The translations under genes and the position numbers were made by a program. The notes beneath the pieces were generated by a model. That model ran no database searches and was not told where the DNA came from. It saw only the letters and a program-made list of their open reading frames with translations. From NCBI GenBank assembly GCA_902631395.1, contig CACOYM010000005.1, forward strand, positions 1-64,000: a DNA stretch of 64,000 nt, given 5' to 3'. Of this stretch, positions 56,655 to 64,000 are shown piece after piece. Numbering within the stretch: the first letter of the stretch is position 1; the number at the start of each line of letters is the position of its first letter. The stretch is from Halieaceae bacterium (GTDB taxonomy: Bacteria; Pseudomonadota; Gammaproteobacteria; Pseudomonadales; Halieaceae).

Positions 56655-57175
56655 GCGGACGCGCTTCGCAAAAAGCGGAGACGATTAAGCTGGTCGCTCT
56701 CGATGTAGACGGTGTGATGACAGACGGCTCCATACTCCTCGGAAGCCAAGGAATCGCGGAGACAAAAGCTTTCAACGTCAAAGATGGTTTGGGAATTAAG
56801 CTTCTCCAAGAGAGAGGCATTGAGGTGGCCATCATTACGGGTAGAACCTCAGAATCGCTTGAGCGGCGCGCTGTCGAGCTGGGCATCTCTCTCTTGCTCC
56901 AAGGCAGGGAGGACAAGGGAGCAGCGTTGGTTGAGATCCTCACAAACCTGCGTATTACGGCCTCAGATGTGGCATATATGGGCGACGACCTGCCCGATTT
57001 ACCGGCGCTTAATCTAGCTGGGCTCGCCGCTTGCCCAAGTGACGCAGTAACCACAATTATCGAGGCCGCTGATTGGGTTGCGCCTCATCCGGGGGGGCAA
57101 GGTGCCGTGCGGGCTTTGTGCGATTTTATCCTTAAGGCTCAGGGTTATATGCCTTATGTTCGATCTAGCCAATGA
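56651..57175 (+). CDS. kdsC: 3-deoxy-D-manno-octulosonate 8-phosphate phosphatase
   Basis: 174 residues. HAD-family tetrameric phosphatase releasing Kdo from Kdo-8-P. HAD motif 1 LDVDGVMTDGSI with both Asp, motif 2 IITGRTSE, motif 3 Lys in REDKGAAL and motif 4 GDDLPDLPAL. Overlaps both kdsD and lptC by 4 bp. Confidence 0.97.
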   Translation: MSGRASQKAETIKLVALDVDGVMTDGSILLGSQGIAETKAFNVKDGLGIKLLQERGIEVAIITGRTSESLERRAVELGISLLLQGREDKGAALVEILTNLRITASDVAYMGDDLPDLPALNLAGLAACPSDAVTTIIEAADWVAPHPGGQGAVRALCDFILKAQGYMPYVRSSQ

Positions 57176-57711
57176 AAGCACTATTGCTAATTCCTATCGC
57201 GGTATCACTGTTTGTGTTTTCTTGGAGTATTTTGGAACCAGTCGGTCCCAACGGAGAGACAACTGATCAAGAGGATTTTCAACCCATATCAAGCTACATA
57301 GTTGACGGTGCGCAACGACAATTCTCCGTCGACGGAACACAGTCACACACTCTCGTCATTAACTCAGCGGTCCATTGGCAGCACAAGGCCAAGACCGAGC
57401 TGAGCGAAATTAATTACAGTGTGGAGGGCAACAACGGCGAGCGGTGGAATATTCGCGCCTCGAAGGGACTGTTTCTTGACGATTTGGGTGAACTAGAGCT
57501 ATCTCATGGGGTCAAAATTGAGGAGGCTCTGCGAAACATCGAAATTACGACTGACAAGATGCTGTTACTGACGGAGAGCCAACGTGCGATTGGGACCCAC
57601 ACGGTAACCTTAGTGGCAAAAAACAGCCGTACTGTTGGCTCGGCTTTTGAGCTAGATTTGAACAACAGCACGGCAAAGCTGTTCGGTGATGTCAAAACTC
57701 ACTATGACTAA
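57172..57711 (+). CDS. lptC: LPS export protein LptC
   Basis: 179 residues. Bitopic protein with an N-terminal transmembrane helix (3-20) and a periplasmic beta-jellyroll that receives LPS from LptB2FG and passes it to LptA. YIVDGAQRQFSVDGTQSHTL, WNIRASKGLFLDDLGELELSHGV and [21 protein letters not shown] are the family core. Its 3' end overlaps lptA. Confidence 0.93.
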   Translation: MKALLLIPIAVSLFVFSWSILEPVGPNGETTDQEDFQPISSYIVDGAQRQFSVDGTQSHTLVINSAVHWQHKAKTELSEINYSVEGNNGERWNIRASKGLFLDDLGELELSHGVKIEEALRNIEITTDKMLLLTESQRAIGTHTVTLVAKNSRTVGSAFELDLNNSTAKLFGDVKTHYD

Positions 57712-58237
57712 TTCTCTGTGTGCTGCGTTACTACCGCTGTTGTTTTTTTTGAGCGGAACTGTAAAAACAGCGTGGTCTCTAGAGTCAGACAGAGACCAAC
57801 CAATCCAGATCACGGCAGACAGCGCTATCCGAGACGAAATCGCGGGCGAGACCCGTTATGAAGGCAATGTGGTGCTAACTCAAGGTTCTTTAATAATCAC
57901 TGCAGACCGGCTTTCGATATCACACCGAGCCAACGATGCGGAACGCATCGTAGCAACGGGTCGACCCGCCACGCTCGTACAGCAACCCTCACAGGATCAG
58001 GAGCCGGTCGATGCATCAGCTAACCGCATTGAATACGTGCTTTCTCAGGACCTTGTGCGCTTGCTACACGATGCGCGAGTCGCGCAGAGTGGGTCAACTC
58101 TATCGGGCGAGCAAATCGATTATCTGCTCAGGCAGCGGTCTGTTCGTGCAGCAGGCACTAAGGGGGATGCCAGCAAGGGTAGAGTTCAGGTAGTCATACC
58201 TCCCAAAAACCTCCGGGAAACCAATCTCGATGGCTAG
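57704..58237 (+). CDS. lptA: LPS transport periplasmic protein LptA
   Basis: About 177 residues with a cleavable signal peptide. Jellyroll repeats form the periplasmic LPS bridge: [32 protein letters not shown] and [40 protein letters not shown] 57704 overlaps the lptC stop by 8 bp; ATG 57689 is an alternative. Overlaps lptB by 8 bp. Confidence 0.94.
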   Translation: MTNSLCAALLPLLFFLSGTVKTAWSLESDRDQPIQITADSAIRDEIAGETRYEGNVVLTQGSLIITADRLSISHRANDAERIVATGRPATLVQQPSQDQEPVDASANRIEYVLSQDLVRLLHDARVAQSGSTLSGEQIDYLLRQRSVRAAGTKGDASKGRVQVVIPPKNLRETNLDG

Positions 58238-58958
58238 CAAACTTCGCGCCGAACACTTGGCAAAATCCTATGGCGGTAGACCTGTCGTAAAAGACGTTTC
58301 ACTGGAGGTCAACACCGGAGAGATAGTCGGCCTTCTGGGCCCTAATGGAGCGGGTAAGACAACATGCTTCTATATGATTGTCGGCCTAGTAGAAGCTGAC
58401 GCGGGCAACATTTGGCTTGATGAAAAATCACTGATGACATTCCCCATGCACCGAAGAGCAAGAGCAGGAATAGGATATCTCCCACAGGAAGCTTCGATAT
58501 TTAGGCAACTTTCGGTTCTAGACAATGTACTGGCTATCCTAGAATTGCGGCGGGACATCAACAAAGCGATGCGGCAGGAGGTTGCCCACTCCCTGCTGGC
58601 TGAGTTTAAGGTGTCTCACTTGGCGGAATCATCAGGGCAAGCGTTATCAGGAGGTGAGCGTCGTCGTGTCGAGATTGCACGAGCTCTCGCAACCGACCCC
58701 TCTGTGATACTGCTCGACGAACCATTCGCTGGTGTAGACCCAATCTCCATAGACGACATCAAAACAACCATTCTTCAACTCAAAAACCGGGGTGTTGGAG
58801 TACTCATCACTGACCACAATGTCAGGGAAACCTTGGACATTTGCGAGCGAGCGTACATTGTGGGTGAGGGCCACGTCATTGCGGCAGGAGAGCCGGCCGA
58901 CGTCATGAATAACGAGAGAGTTCGCAACACATACCTAGGCGACAGTTTTTCTCTTTGA
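58230..58958 (+). CDS. lptB: LPS export ABC transporter ATPase LptB
   Basis: 242 residues. Powers LPS extraction with LptF and LptG. Walker [19 protein letters not shown]-loop [13 protein letters not shown], signature [16 protein letters not shown], Walker [14 protein letters not shown] and H-loop [13 protein letters not shown]. Last gene of the lptCAB run; 141 bp before rpoN. Confidence 0.98.
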   Translation: MASKLRAEHLAKSYGGRPVVKDVSLEVNTGEIVGLLGPNGAGKTTCFYMIVGLVEADAGNIWLDEKSLMTFPMHRRARAGIGYLPQEASIFRQLSVLDNVLAILELRRDINKAMRQEVAHSLLAEFKVSHLAESSGQALSGGERRRVEIARALATDPSVILLDEPFAGVDPISIDDIKTTILQLKNRGVGVLITDHNVRETLDICERAYIVGEGHVIAAGEPADVMNNERVRNTYLGDSFSL

Positions 58959-59099
58959 AACAGCAATTCTGGCCCATTAAGTAGGCTCATAAGAGAATTT
59001 GACTGCTTCGATACAGGGCCGGATAGAGCCTATTACCATTCCGGTTGCATCAGTTGGCACCGGCGCTAAACTGCAGGAGAGGTACCCACGACGCAAAGC

Positions 59100-60500
59100 A
59101 TGAAACAAGCGCTCCAGCTCAAACTGGGACAACAACTTGCCCTCACTCCACAATTGCAGCAAGCCATTAAATTGCTGCAACTCAGTACTGCTGACCTTCA
59201 GCAAGCAATTGAGGAGACTCTTGAGTCTAACGCGCTTCTCGAAAAAGAAAACGATCTCGCCGATCAGGAGGGCATTGACTTCTCTGAATCGGCTGCTGAC
59301 GAGGACGAAGGTGAGGGGCTGTCTGTTGATACCGTTTGGGAGGACGTCCTGCCGTCTGCAGCGCCACCTTTACCGGGACCGGCACCAGAAAGCGAATTCT
59401 TGGAACAGGATTCTGAGGAAGAATCTCTTCAGGAGCACCTTCTGTGGCAATTGAATCTCACCCGATTTTCGGATGTTGATCGGTGCATAGCACTAGCGCT
59501 GATTGACGCGATTGATGAGGACGGTCGCCTTGCTCAAGCGCCAGAGGATATTTTCGTCGATCTTGGTCTGGAGGACGTTGAGTTCGATGAACTCATGGCG
59601 GTTCTGCATCGGTTACAGCACTTTGAACCCTCGGGCGTTTTCGCCAGAGACTTGCGAGAGTGTTTACTGATCCAGCTACGGCAATTGCCAACCGAAACGC
59701 CCTATCGAGAAATTGCGGGCGCGCTGGTAAACAGGCACCTTGCGCAGCTACCGACTGCACCGGCGCGACAACTCGCACGCAAACTGCGCGTAAGCGAGAT
59801 AGACTTAGAACGCGCGGTTCAACTTATACGATCGCTCGACCCCAGTCCTGGCGCATCTATCGGAAGCAGCCACACTGAGTACGTCACTCCCGATATATTT
59901 GTAAAGCAGATTGGCGGCCGTTGGCAGGTCGAATTGAACCCAGATATTGCACCAAAGCTGCGCGTGAACGATCACTATGTCGCGATGTTGAATTCAGGAT
60001 CTGCTTCGGATCGTGGGTATGTTAGGGAGCATTTGCAAGAAGCTCGCTGGTTTATGAAAAGTTTACAGAGCCGCAATGAGACACTTTTGAAGGTAGCCAG
60101 CAAAATTGTTGAGCATCAGCTCTCTTTTCTCGAGCTGGGAGAAATTGGCATGAAACCATTAATACTGGCTGACATTGCCTCGGAGGTAGAGTTACATGAG
60201 TCGACCGTCTCTCGCGCCACCAGCCGCAAATACATGCACACGCCGAGAGGCACATTTGAACTAAAGTACTTTTTTTCAAGCCGGGTCTCGGGAGATACAG
60301 GAGACGCTATAGCGTCGACAGCTATCAGAGCAGCGATTCGAAAATTGGTTAGTGAAGAAAACACCCGAAAACCGCTAAGCGATGCAAAGCTCTGCTCACT
60401 ATTGAAGGATGAAGGCATCGCAGTTGCGCGCCGAACAATTGCCAAGTACCGCGAACAGATGGCGATTCCTCCCTCAAACGAGCGTAAACGGTTGAACTAA
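59100..60500 (+). CDS. rpoN: RNA polymerase sigma-54 factor
   Basis: 466 residues. Region I, needed for enhancer-dependent activation, is LKLGQQLALTPQLQQAIKLLQLST; an acidic region II follows (about 50-110); core-binding and HTH domains come next; the RpoN box ARRTIAKYREQM is near the C-terminus. Recognises -24/-12 promoters. ATG 59100. It sits ahead of hpf-ptsN-rapZ-ptsO, the conserved nitrogen-PTS cluster. Confidence 0.97.
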   Translation: MKQALQLKLGQQLALTPQLQQAIKLLQLSTADLQQAIEETLESNALLEKENDLADQEGIDFSESAADEDEGEGLSVDTVWEDVLPSAAPPLPGPAPESEFLEQDSEEESLQEHLLWQLNLTRFSDVDRCIALALIDAIDEDGRLAQAPEDIFVDLGLEDVEFDELMAVLHRLQHFEPSGVFARDLRECLLIQLRQLPTETPYREIAGALVNRHLAQLPTAPARQLARKLRVSEIDLERAVQLIRSLDPSPGASIGSSHTEYVTPDIFVKQIGGRWQVELNPDIAPKLRVNDHYVAMLNSGSASDRGYVREHLQEARWFMKSLQSRNETLLKVASKIVEHQLSFLELGEIGMKPLILADIASEVELHESTVSRATSRKYMHTPRGTFELKYFFSSRVSGDTGDAIASTAIRAAIRKLVSEENTRKPLSDAKLCSLLKDEGIAVARRTIAKYREQMAIPPSNERKRLN

Positions 60501-60525
60501 CATGGCGTATGCGCCAGGAGGCGAT

Positions 60526-60813
60526 ATGAACCTAACCATCAGCGGTCATCACATCACCGTAACATCGGCCATCAGGGAACACGTAGCGCAAAAACTCGCA
60601 CCTATGCAACGCCACGGCGAACACATTACGCGAGCAGAGGTCACGTTGATAGTGGAGCGAAACCTTCATAAGGCCGAGGCAAATCTCCACGTAGCGGGTG
60701 GTGACCTGTTTGCTTCCTCAGAGTCCAAAGACATGTATGCAGCAATCGATGCTTTGGCAGACAAACTCGACCGGCAAGTCATTAAGCATAAAGAAAAACA
60801 TCGGGGCCATTGA
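60526..60813 (+). CDS. hpf: Ribosome hibernation promoting factor, short form
   Basis: 95 residues, exactly the short HPF length. Binds the decoding region of idle 70S ribosomes and supports 100S dimers. MNLTISGHHITVTSAIREHVAQKL, then the KAEANLHVAGGDLFASSESKDMYAAIDALADKLDRQ core. ATG 60526 is fixed by AGGAGG 4 bases upstream; an in-frame ATG at 60502 lacks one. Confidence 0.95.
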   Translation: MNLTISGHHITVTSAIREHVAQKLAPMQRHGEHITRAEVTLIVERNLHKAEANLHVAGGDLFASSESKDMYAAIDALADKLDRQVIKHKEKHRGH

Positions 60814-60816
60814 TTA

Positions 60817-61278
60817 ATGTCCACACAACAGTATTTGGAGCCCGCGAGAGTTATCGCGCTCTCAGGTGATGCAATTCACAGTAAAAAGCGGCTTTTTGAA
60901 TTCGCAGCGACCGCCATATTTGAGGCGTTTGAACTTGACGCAGAGTCTGTATACAAAGCTTTGCTGAATCGCGAGAAACTTGGCAGCACGGCCCTTGGTG
61001 GGGGTATCGCTATTCCGCATTGCCGTATCCCAGAATGCGCCGACGCTGCGGGATGTCTGATTACACTCGCAGAGGGTATCGACTTTAACGCGCCGGATGG
61101 TTTGCCAGTTGATTTGGTGTTTGTGCTATTAGTGCCAACCAAAGCGACTGAACAACACCTGAATGTCCTCGCGCAGCTTGCAACAGCATTTTCGAAACCT
61201 GATTTAGGATTGAAATTACGCAGTGCGCCGTCGGCGGATACAGCACGAACAGTCCTAGCTGAGCGGATGGGATTGTGA
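60817..61278 (+). CDS. ptsN: Nitrogen-PTS EIIA component PtsN
   Basis: 153 residues. Phosphorylated by NPr; regulates potassium uptake and other targets. The active His lies in GGGIAIPHCRIPE, with LLVPTKATEQHLNVLAQLA following, the signature of the EIIA-Ntr family. Three bases after hpf and overlapping rapZ by 4 bp. Confidence 0.95.
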   Translation: MSTQQYLEPARVIALSGDAIHSKKRLFEFAATAIFEAFELDAESVYKALLNREKLGSTALGGGIAIPHCRIPECADAAGCLITLAEGIDFNAPDGLPVDLVFVLLVPTKATEQHLNVLAQLATAFSKPDLGLKLRSAPSADTARTVLAERMGL

Positions 61279-62150
61279 CGCCCCGGCTCATTTTTATCAG
61301 TGGTAGCTCGGGCGCAGGCAAAAGTACTGCCCTCCGCCTGCTAGAAGATGAGGGCTTTTACTGTGTAGATAATTTACCGCCGCGTCTTCTTCCACAATTT
61401 TCGGACGAAATACTTGAGCATCCTGCTTATAAGCGCTTTCGTGGGGTAGCAGTCTGTATTGACGCCCGCACCATAGGTGTAGACGAAGCAGAGCACAGCG
61501 AAGCTCTTGAAAAAATTCTGTCCTCGCGCGACAAACTAATTGTCTTTTTCGATGCTCAGCCCCACGCGCTCCTAAAGCGCTTCAGCGAGACCCGCAGACG
61601 GCATCCGCTAGGAGGCTCAAATAATTCGCTTCCTGAAGCCATCGCGCGGGAGAGAAAACAACTCGAATTCATTGCCGCCAAGGCAGATTTGTTGATCGAT
61701 ACATCTGACCTGACCCCTCGTGCTTTGCGCGACCGCATCATCAACCGCATCATTGAGCACCGTGATGGTGTGTCGGTGCTAGTAGAGTCTTTCGCCTTCA
61801 AACGAGGTGTCCCTACCGATGCCGACTTTGTTTTCGACGCCCGTGCGCTGGTTAATCCTTATTGGAATCCCTCACTGCGCAGCCAGACTGGTCTCGATGC
61901 GCCCGTATCGCAGCTTCTAAACAAAGATAAGCGGACGATTCGGTTCTACAATAGACTCAGTGAATTTGTCATCGGCGTTTTACAAGACTTCGACCAGTCA
62001 GATCGCAGCTACATCACCATCGCAATTGGTTGTACGGGTGGACAACACCGGTCGGTTTATCTCGCACAAAAACTTTTCACAGCACTGACAAATGAATTCA
62101 ACGGCGTTCAAATACGCCACCGCGATCTGCCCGAGGCGCACAGCCCGTGA
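61275..62150 (+). CDS. rapZ: RNase adapter protein RapZ
   Basis: 291 residues. RapZ guides RNase E to the GlmZ sRNA and so controls GlmS, the entry to cell-wall amino sugars. Walker A ISGSSGAGKSTALRLLED, SETRRRHPLG and the C-terminal domain IAIGCTGGQHRSVYLAQKL are intact. Start GTG overlaps the ptsN stop; end overlaps ptsO by GTGA. Confidence 0.96.
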   Translation: MTPRLIFISGSSGAGKSTALRLLEDEGFYCVDNLPPRLLPQFSDEILEHPAYKRFRGVAVCIDARTIGVDEAEHSEALEKILSSRDKLIVFFDAQPHALLKRFSETRRRHPLGGSNNSLPEAIARERKQLEFIAAKADLLIDTSDLTPRALRDRIINRIIEHRDGVSVLVESFAFKRGVPTDADFVFDARALVNPYWNPSLRSQTGLDAPVSQLLNKDKRTIRFYNRLSEFVIGVLQDFDQSDRSYITIAIGCTGGQHRSVYLAQKLFTALTNEFNGVQIRHRDLPEAHSP

Positions 62151-62416
62151 ACAGTATTCGAATAACCGTGACCAATCCACTTGGCCTACACGCCAGACCC
62201 GCCGCAAAAGTAGTTGATTGTTCGGCGAGATATGCGAGTGATATTCGCATTCAACATAAGGACCAAGCCGTTGATGCGAAGAGCATTATGTCGGTCCTGA
62301 TGCTAGCCGCCCCCTGCGGCGCCGAGCTTGAAATCACGGCAACAGGCACGGATGAAGCAGCCGCATTGGATGCACTGAGAACGCTTTTTGAAAACGGTTT
62401 CGGTGAGCTGGAATAG
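62147..62416 (+). CDS. ptsO: Nitrogen-PTS phosphocarrier NPr (HPr-like)
   Basis: 89 residues. Receives phosphate from EI-Ntr and passes it to PtsN. Active-site His in NPLGLHARPAAKVV and the Ser-type helix KSIMSVLMLAAPCGAELEI are typical. GTG 62147 start coupled to rapZ. EI-Ntr (ptsP) is not in the window. Confidence 0.94.
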   Translation: MNSIRITVTNPLGLHARPAAKVVDCSARYASDIRIQHKDQAVDAKSIMSVLMLAAPCGAELEITATGTDEAAALDALRTLFENGFGELE

Positions 62417-62438
62417 TTCGCAAAGCGCTGGCATCCGC

Positions 62439-62466
62439 TAGACCTTTTTGGAGGTGCACGGATAAT
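62439..62466 (+). promoter_or_regulatory. Candidate sigma-70 promoter of mgtE
   Basis: TAGACC (62439-62444) and GATAAT (62461-62466) are 16 bp apart, in the 73-bp gap between ptsO and mgtE, with the predicted transcription start just before the AGGAG ribosome site. The hexamers match consensus at 4/6 and 5/6. Confidence 0.4.
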
Positions 62467-62489
62467 AGGCTCTCCTAGGAGATGCCATC

Positions 62490-63836
62490 TTGAATTCACC
62501 TATTGACCCAACAAATAAGACAGAGCGACTTGAGCTAGCGCTGCGCTCCGAAACGCCGGGTGACGCAGTCGCCATCTTAGCTGATATGTCTCCTGGAGAC
62601 GCCGCTTATTTGATCGTGTCATCGCCCCCCGATGTACGCAACATTTTGCTGGGGCTTCTAGCTCCCGAACAAGAAGCATTGGTTGTTAATGAGCTTCCGG
62701 AAGAGTTAAGAAATGCGGCGCTGATCAACCGAGCACCGGAAGCCTTGGCTAAAATTGTCGGCCAACTCGACGATGATGACAGCGCCGATATCCTGCAAGA
62801 ACTCCCCGAGGCTATCACCGGACGCGTCCTCGCGATCTTGGACGAGCAGTACCGCAGCCGATTGCAAACCGTCCTAAGTTTTCCTGAAGATGTCGCTGGC
62901 GGATTGATGAGCACCGATACCATCAATGTCCGGGCAGACCTGACGCTCGATGTCGTCTTACGGTACTTGCGGCGTCACTCCGCGCTTCCTCCAAATACCG
63001 ACAACCTGGTCGTGGTCAACCGCAATGATCAATTTTTGGGCTTGCTCCCCATTAGCACGGTATTGGTCTCAGATCCGGCAATCTCTGTCAGAGAAATGAT
63101 GATCACAGACCAGCCGGCGATTCATGCGGAAGTCCCCGCTACCGAGGTGGCCCATCGTTTTGAGCGAAATGATTGGATCTCGGCACCCGTAATCGACGCT
63201 GAAGGCAAACTACTGGGCCGCATCACCATTGACGATGTCGTCGACGTCATAATGGAAGAAGCCGACCATTCGCTGACGTCTTTAGCGGGTCTGGCCGAAG
63301 AGGATTCATTTGCCACGGTGTGGCAGTCCGCGCCGCGGAGAGCCATTTGGCTAGGTATCAATCTGGGAACCGCCCTGCTTGCGTCTTCTGTAATCAATTT
63401 GTTCCAAGACACCATCGAAGAAGTGGTTGCACTAGCCGTGCTGATGCCGATTGTTGCTTCGATGGGCGGTATCGCAGGTACCCAAAGCCTCACTATTCTA
63501 ATCCGCGCTATGGCCATGGGGCACATCACTCATCGCAATCAGCTGTGGTTGGTTGGGCGAGAATTATTACTGAGCGTGCTGAACGGCCTCTTCTGGGCAC
63601 TTGTCATTGCTATAACAACCGCAATCTGGTTTGAAGATCCCACCTTGGGATTCATCATTGCCTGCGCCATGCTGATCAATCTCGTCACCGCGGGCTTGGC
63701 CGGTGCAGGGCTTCCTATTGTTTTACGAGAGCTTAAAATCGACCCAGTTTTGGCGGGTGGCGTAATGGTGACGACCATCACCGATGTGATGGGGTTCTTA
63801 ACATTCCTGGGCCTTGCAGCCCTTTTTTATGGCTGA
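62490..63836 (+). CDS. mgtE: Magnesium transporter MgtE
   Basis: 448 residues. Cytoplasmic MgtE_N superhelix (about 20-130), two CBS domains (about 135-255) that sense Mg, a plug helix and a five-helix membrane pore with SMGGIAGTQSLTILIRAMAMG. Start is TTG 62490, 8 bases after AGGAG; the only ATG nearby, at 62482, is out of frame and stops after three codons. Confidence 0.94.
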   Translation: MNSPIDPTNKTERLELALRSETPGDAVAILADMSPGDAAYLIVSSPPDVRNILLGLLAPEQEALVVNELPEELRNAALINRAPEALAKIVGQLDDDDSADILQELPEAITGRVLAILDEQYRSRLQTVLSFPEDVAGGLMSTDTINVRADLTLDVVLRYLRRHSALPPNTDNLVVVNRNDQFLGLLPISTVLVSDPAISVREMMITDQPAIHAEVPATEVAHRFERNDWISAPVIDAEGKLLGRITIDDVVDVIMEEADHSLTSLAGLAEEDSFATVWQSAPRRAIWLGINLGTALLASSVINLFQDTIEEVVALAVLMPIVASMGGIAGTQSLTILIRAMAMGHITHRNQLWLVGRELLLSVLNGLFWALVIAITTAIWFEDPTLGFIIACAMLINLVTAGLAGAGLPIVLRELKIDPVLAGGVMVTTITDVMGFLTFLGLAALFYG

Positions 63837-63848
63837 GCGGCGCCAGCT

Positions 63849-64000
63849 GTGACGGAAAACCAGAACATCAATGAGAAAGAGACTGACATCGAAGTCAGCA
63901 AGAGCGAACGCAAGCGGCAGATGCGCGCACTACAGGGTCTCGGCGAACGACTGGTCGCACTTCCGGCGGCAGAACTGGCGAAAATATCCATCGACGACGA
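63849..64000 (+). CDS. darP: DUF615 ribosome-assembly protein DarP/YjgA, N-terminal part
   Basis: Runs off the right edge; 50 codons are visible. After an acidic start the segment VSKSERKRQMRALQGLGERLVALPAAELAKI matches the N-terminus of the YjgA/DarP family, which associates with late 50S precursors. Start GTG 63849, 12 bp after mgtE, so probably co-transcribed. Confidence 0.8.
   Translation, partial: MTENQNINEKETDIEVSKSERKRQMRALQGLGERLVALPAAELAKISIDD

Noticed and set aside
62482-62493. Three-codon ATG leader ORF overlapping the mgtE TTG start as a translational switch
   Set aside because: Its ATG directly abuts the AGGAG ribosome site, so it could not be initiated efficiently; likely chance.

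Overview
This 64-kb window is chromosomal core DNA from a gammaproteobacterium. From about 12.7 kb onward its gene order follows the Pseudomonas-type arrangement: mutT-argJ-secA-lpxC-dcw cluster-rnpB-rsmI-lpoA-diaA-dolP-sspB/sspA-petCBA-rpsI/rplM-zapE-degS-hisD/hisG-murA-ibaG-mlaC-kdsD-lpt-rpoN-ptsN-rapZ-npr. The TonB receptor, glyoxylate-shunt malate synthase G, acyl-CoA dehydrogenase and moderate GC content fit a marine aerobic heterotroph such as the OM60/Halieaceae group. That placement is inference; no rRNA or other taxonomic marker is present.

Layout. 1-2.9 kb (+): a compact cassette with the C-terminus of a TonB-dependent receptor, a YkoF-like protein, a PnuC/PnuT-type permease and a thiamine-kinase-like phosphotransferase, probably thiamine salvage, followed by a ketopantoate reductase. 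2.9-8.6 kb: ampE/ampD, nadC, rraA, an acyl-CoA dehydrogenase and a divergent LysR regulator. 8.7-12.7 kb: glcB, pilD, coaE. 12.7-37.4 kb (-): one long same-strand block. Read in transcription order it holds rsmI, rnpB, mraZ through ftsZ (the complete dcw cluster), lpxC, an M23 peptidase, secA, argJ and mutT. 37.5-40.8 kb (+): lpoA, a yraN pseudogene, a diaA-like gene and dolP. 40.8-47.5 kb (-): zapE, rplM-rpsI, the bc1 complex genes and sspA-sspB. 47.8-54.5 kb: zapG, a Nif3-family gene, degS, hisD-hisG, murA, ibaG, mlaC. 54.7-64 kb (+): yrbG, kdsD, kdsC, lptC-lptA-lptB, rpoN, hpf, ptsN, rapZ, ptsO, mgtE and the start of darP/yjgA.

Functionally the window is an envelope-building district: peptidoglycan precursors (mur, mraY, ddl), septation (fts), lipid A and Kdo synthesis (lpxC, kdsD, kdsC), LPS export (lptCAB), envelope homeostasis (dolP, mlaC, lpoA, degS, rapZ), peptidoglycan recycling (ampD/E), protein export (secA) and the nitrogen phosphotransferase branch.

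I see no CRISPR array, prophage, insertion sequence or obvious novel defence system. The noteworthy signals are departures from the conserved order or from family motifs. They are a yraN relic kept in a single frame but broken by five stop codons, an mlaC with no mlaF/E/D/B beside it, cytochrome b fused to cytochrome c1, an FtsI whose SxN motif reads SSQ, a 10-bp-phased MraZ box array over the dcw promoter, and a 0.9-kb gene-poor insert between rpsI and petA.
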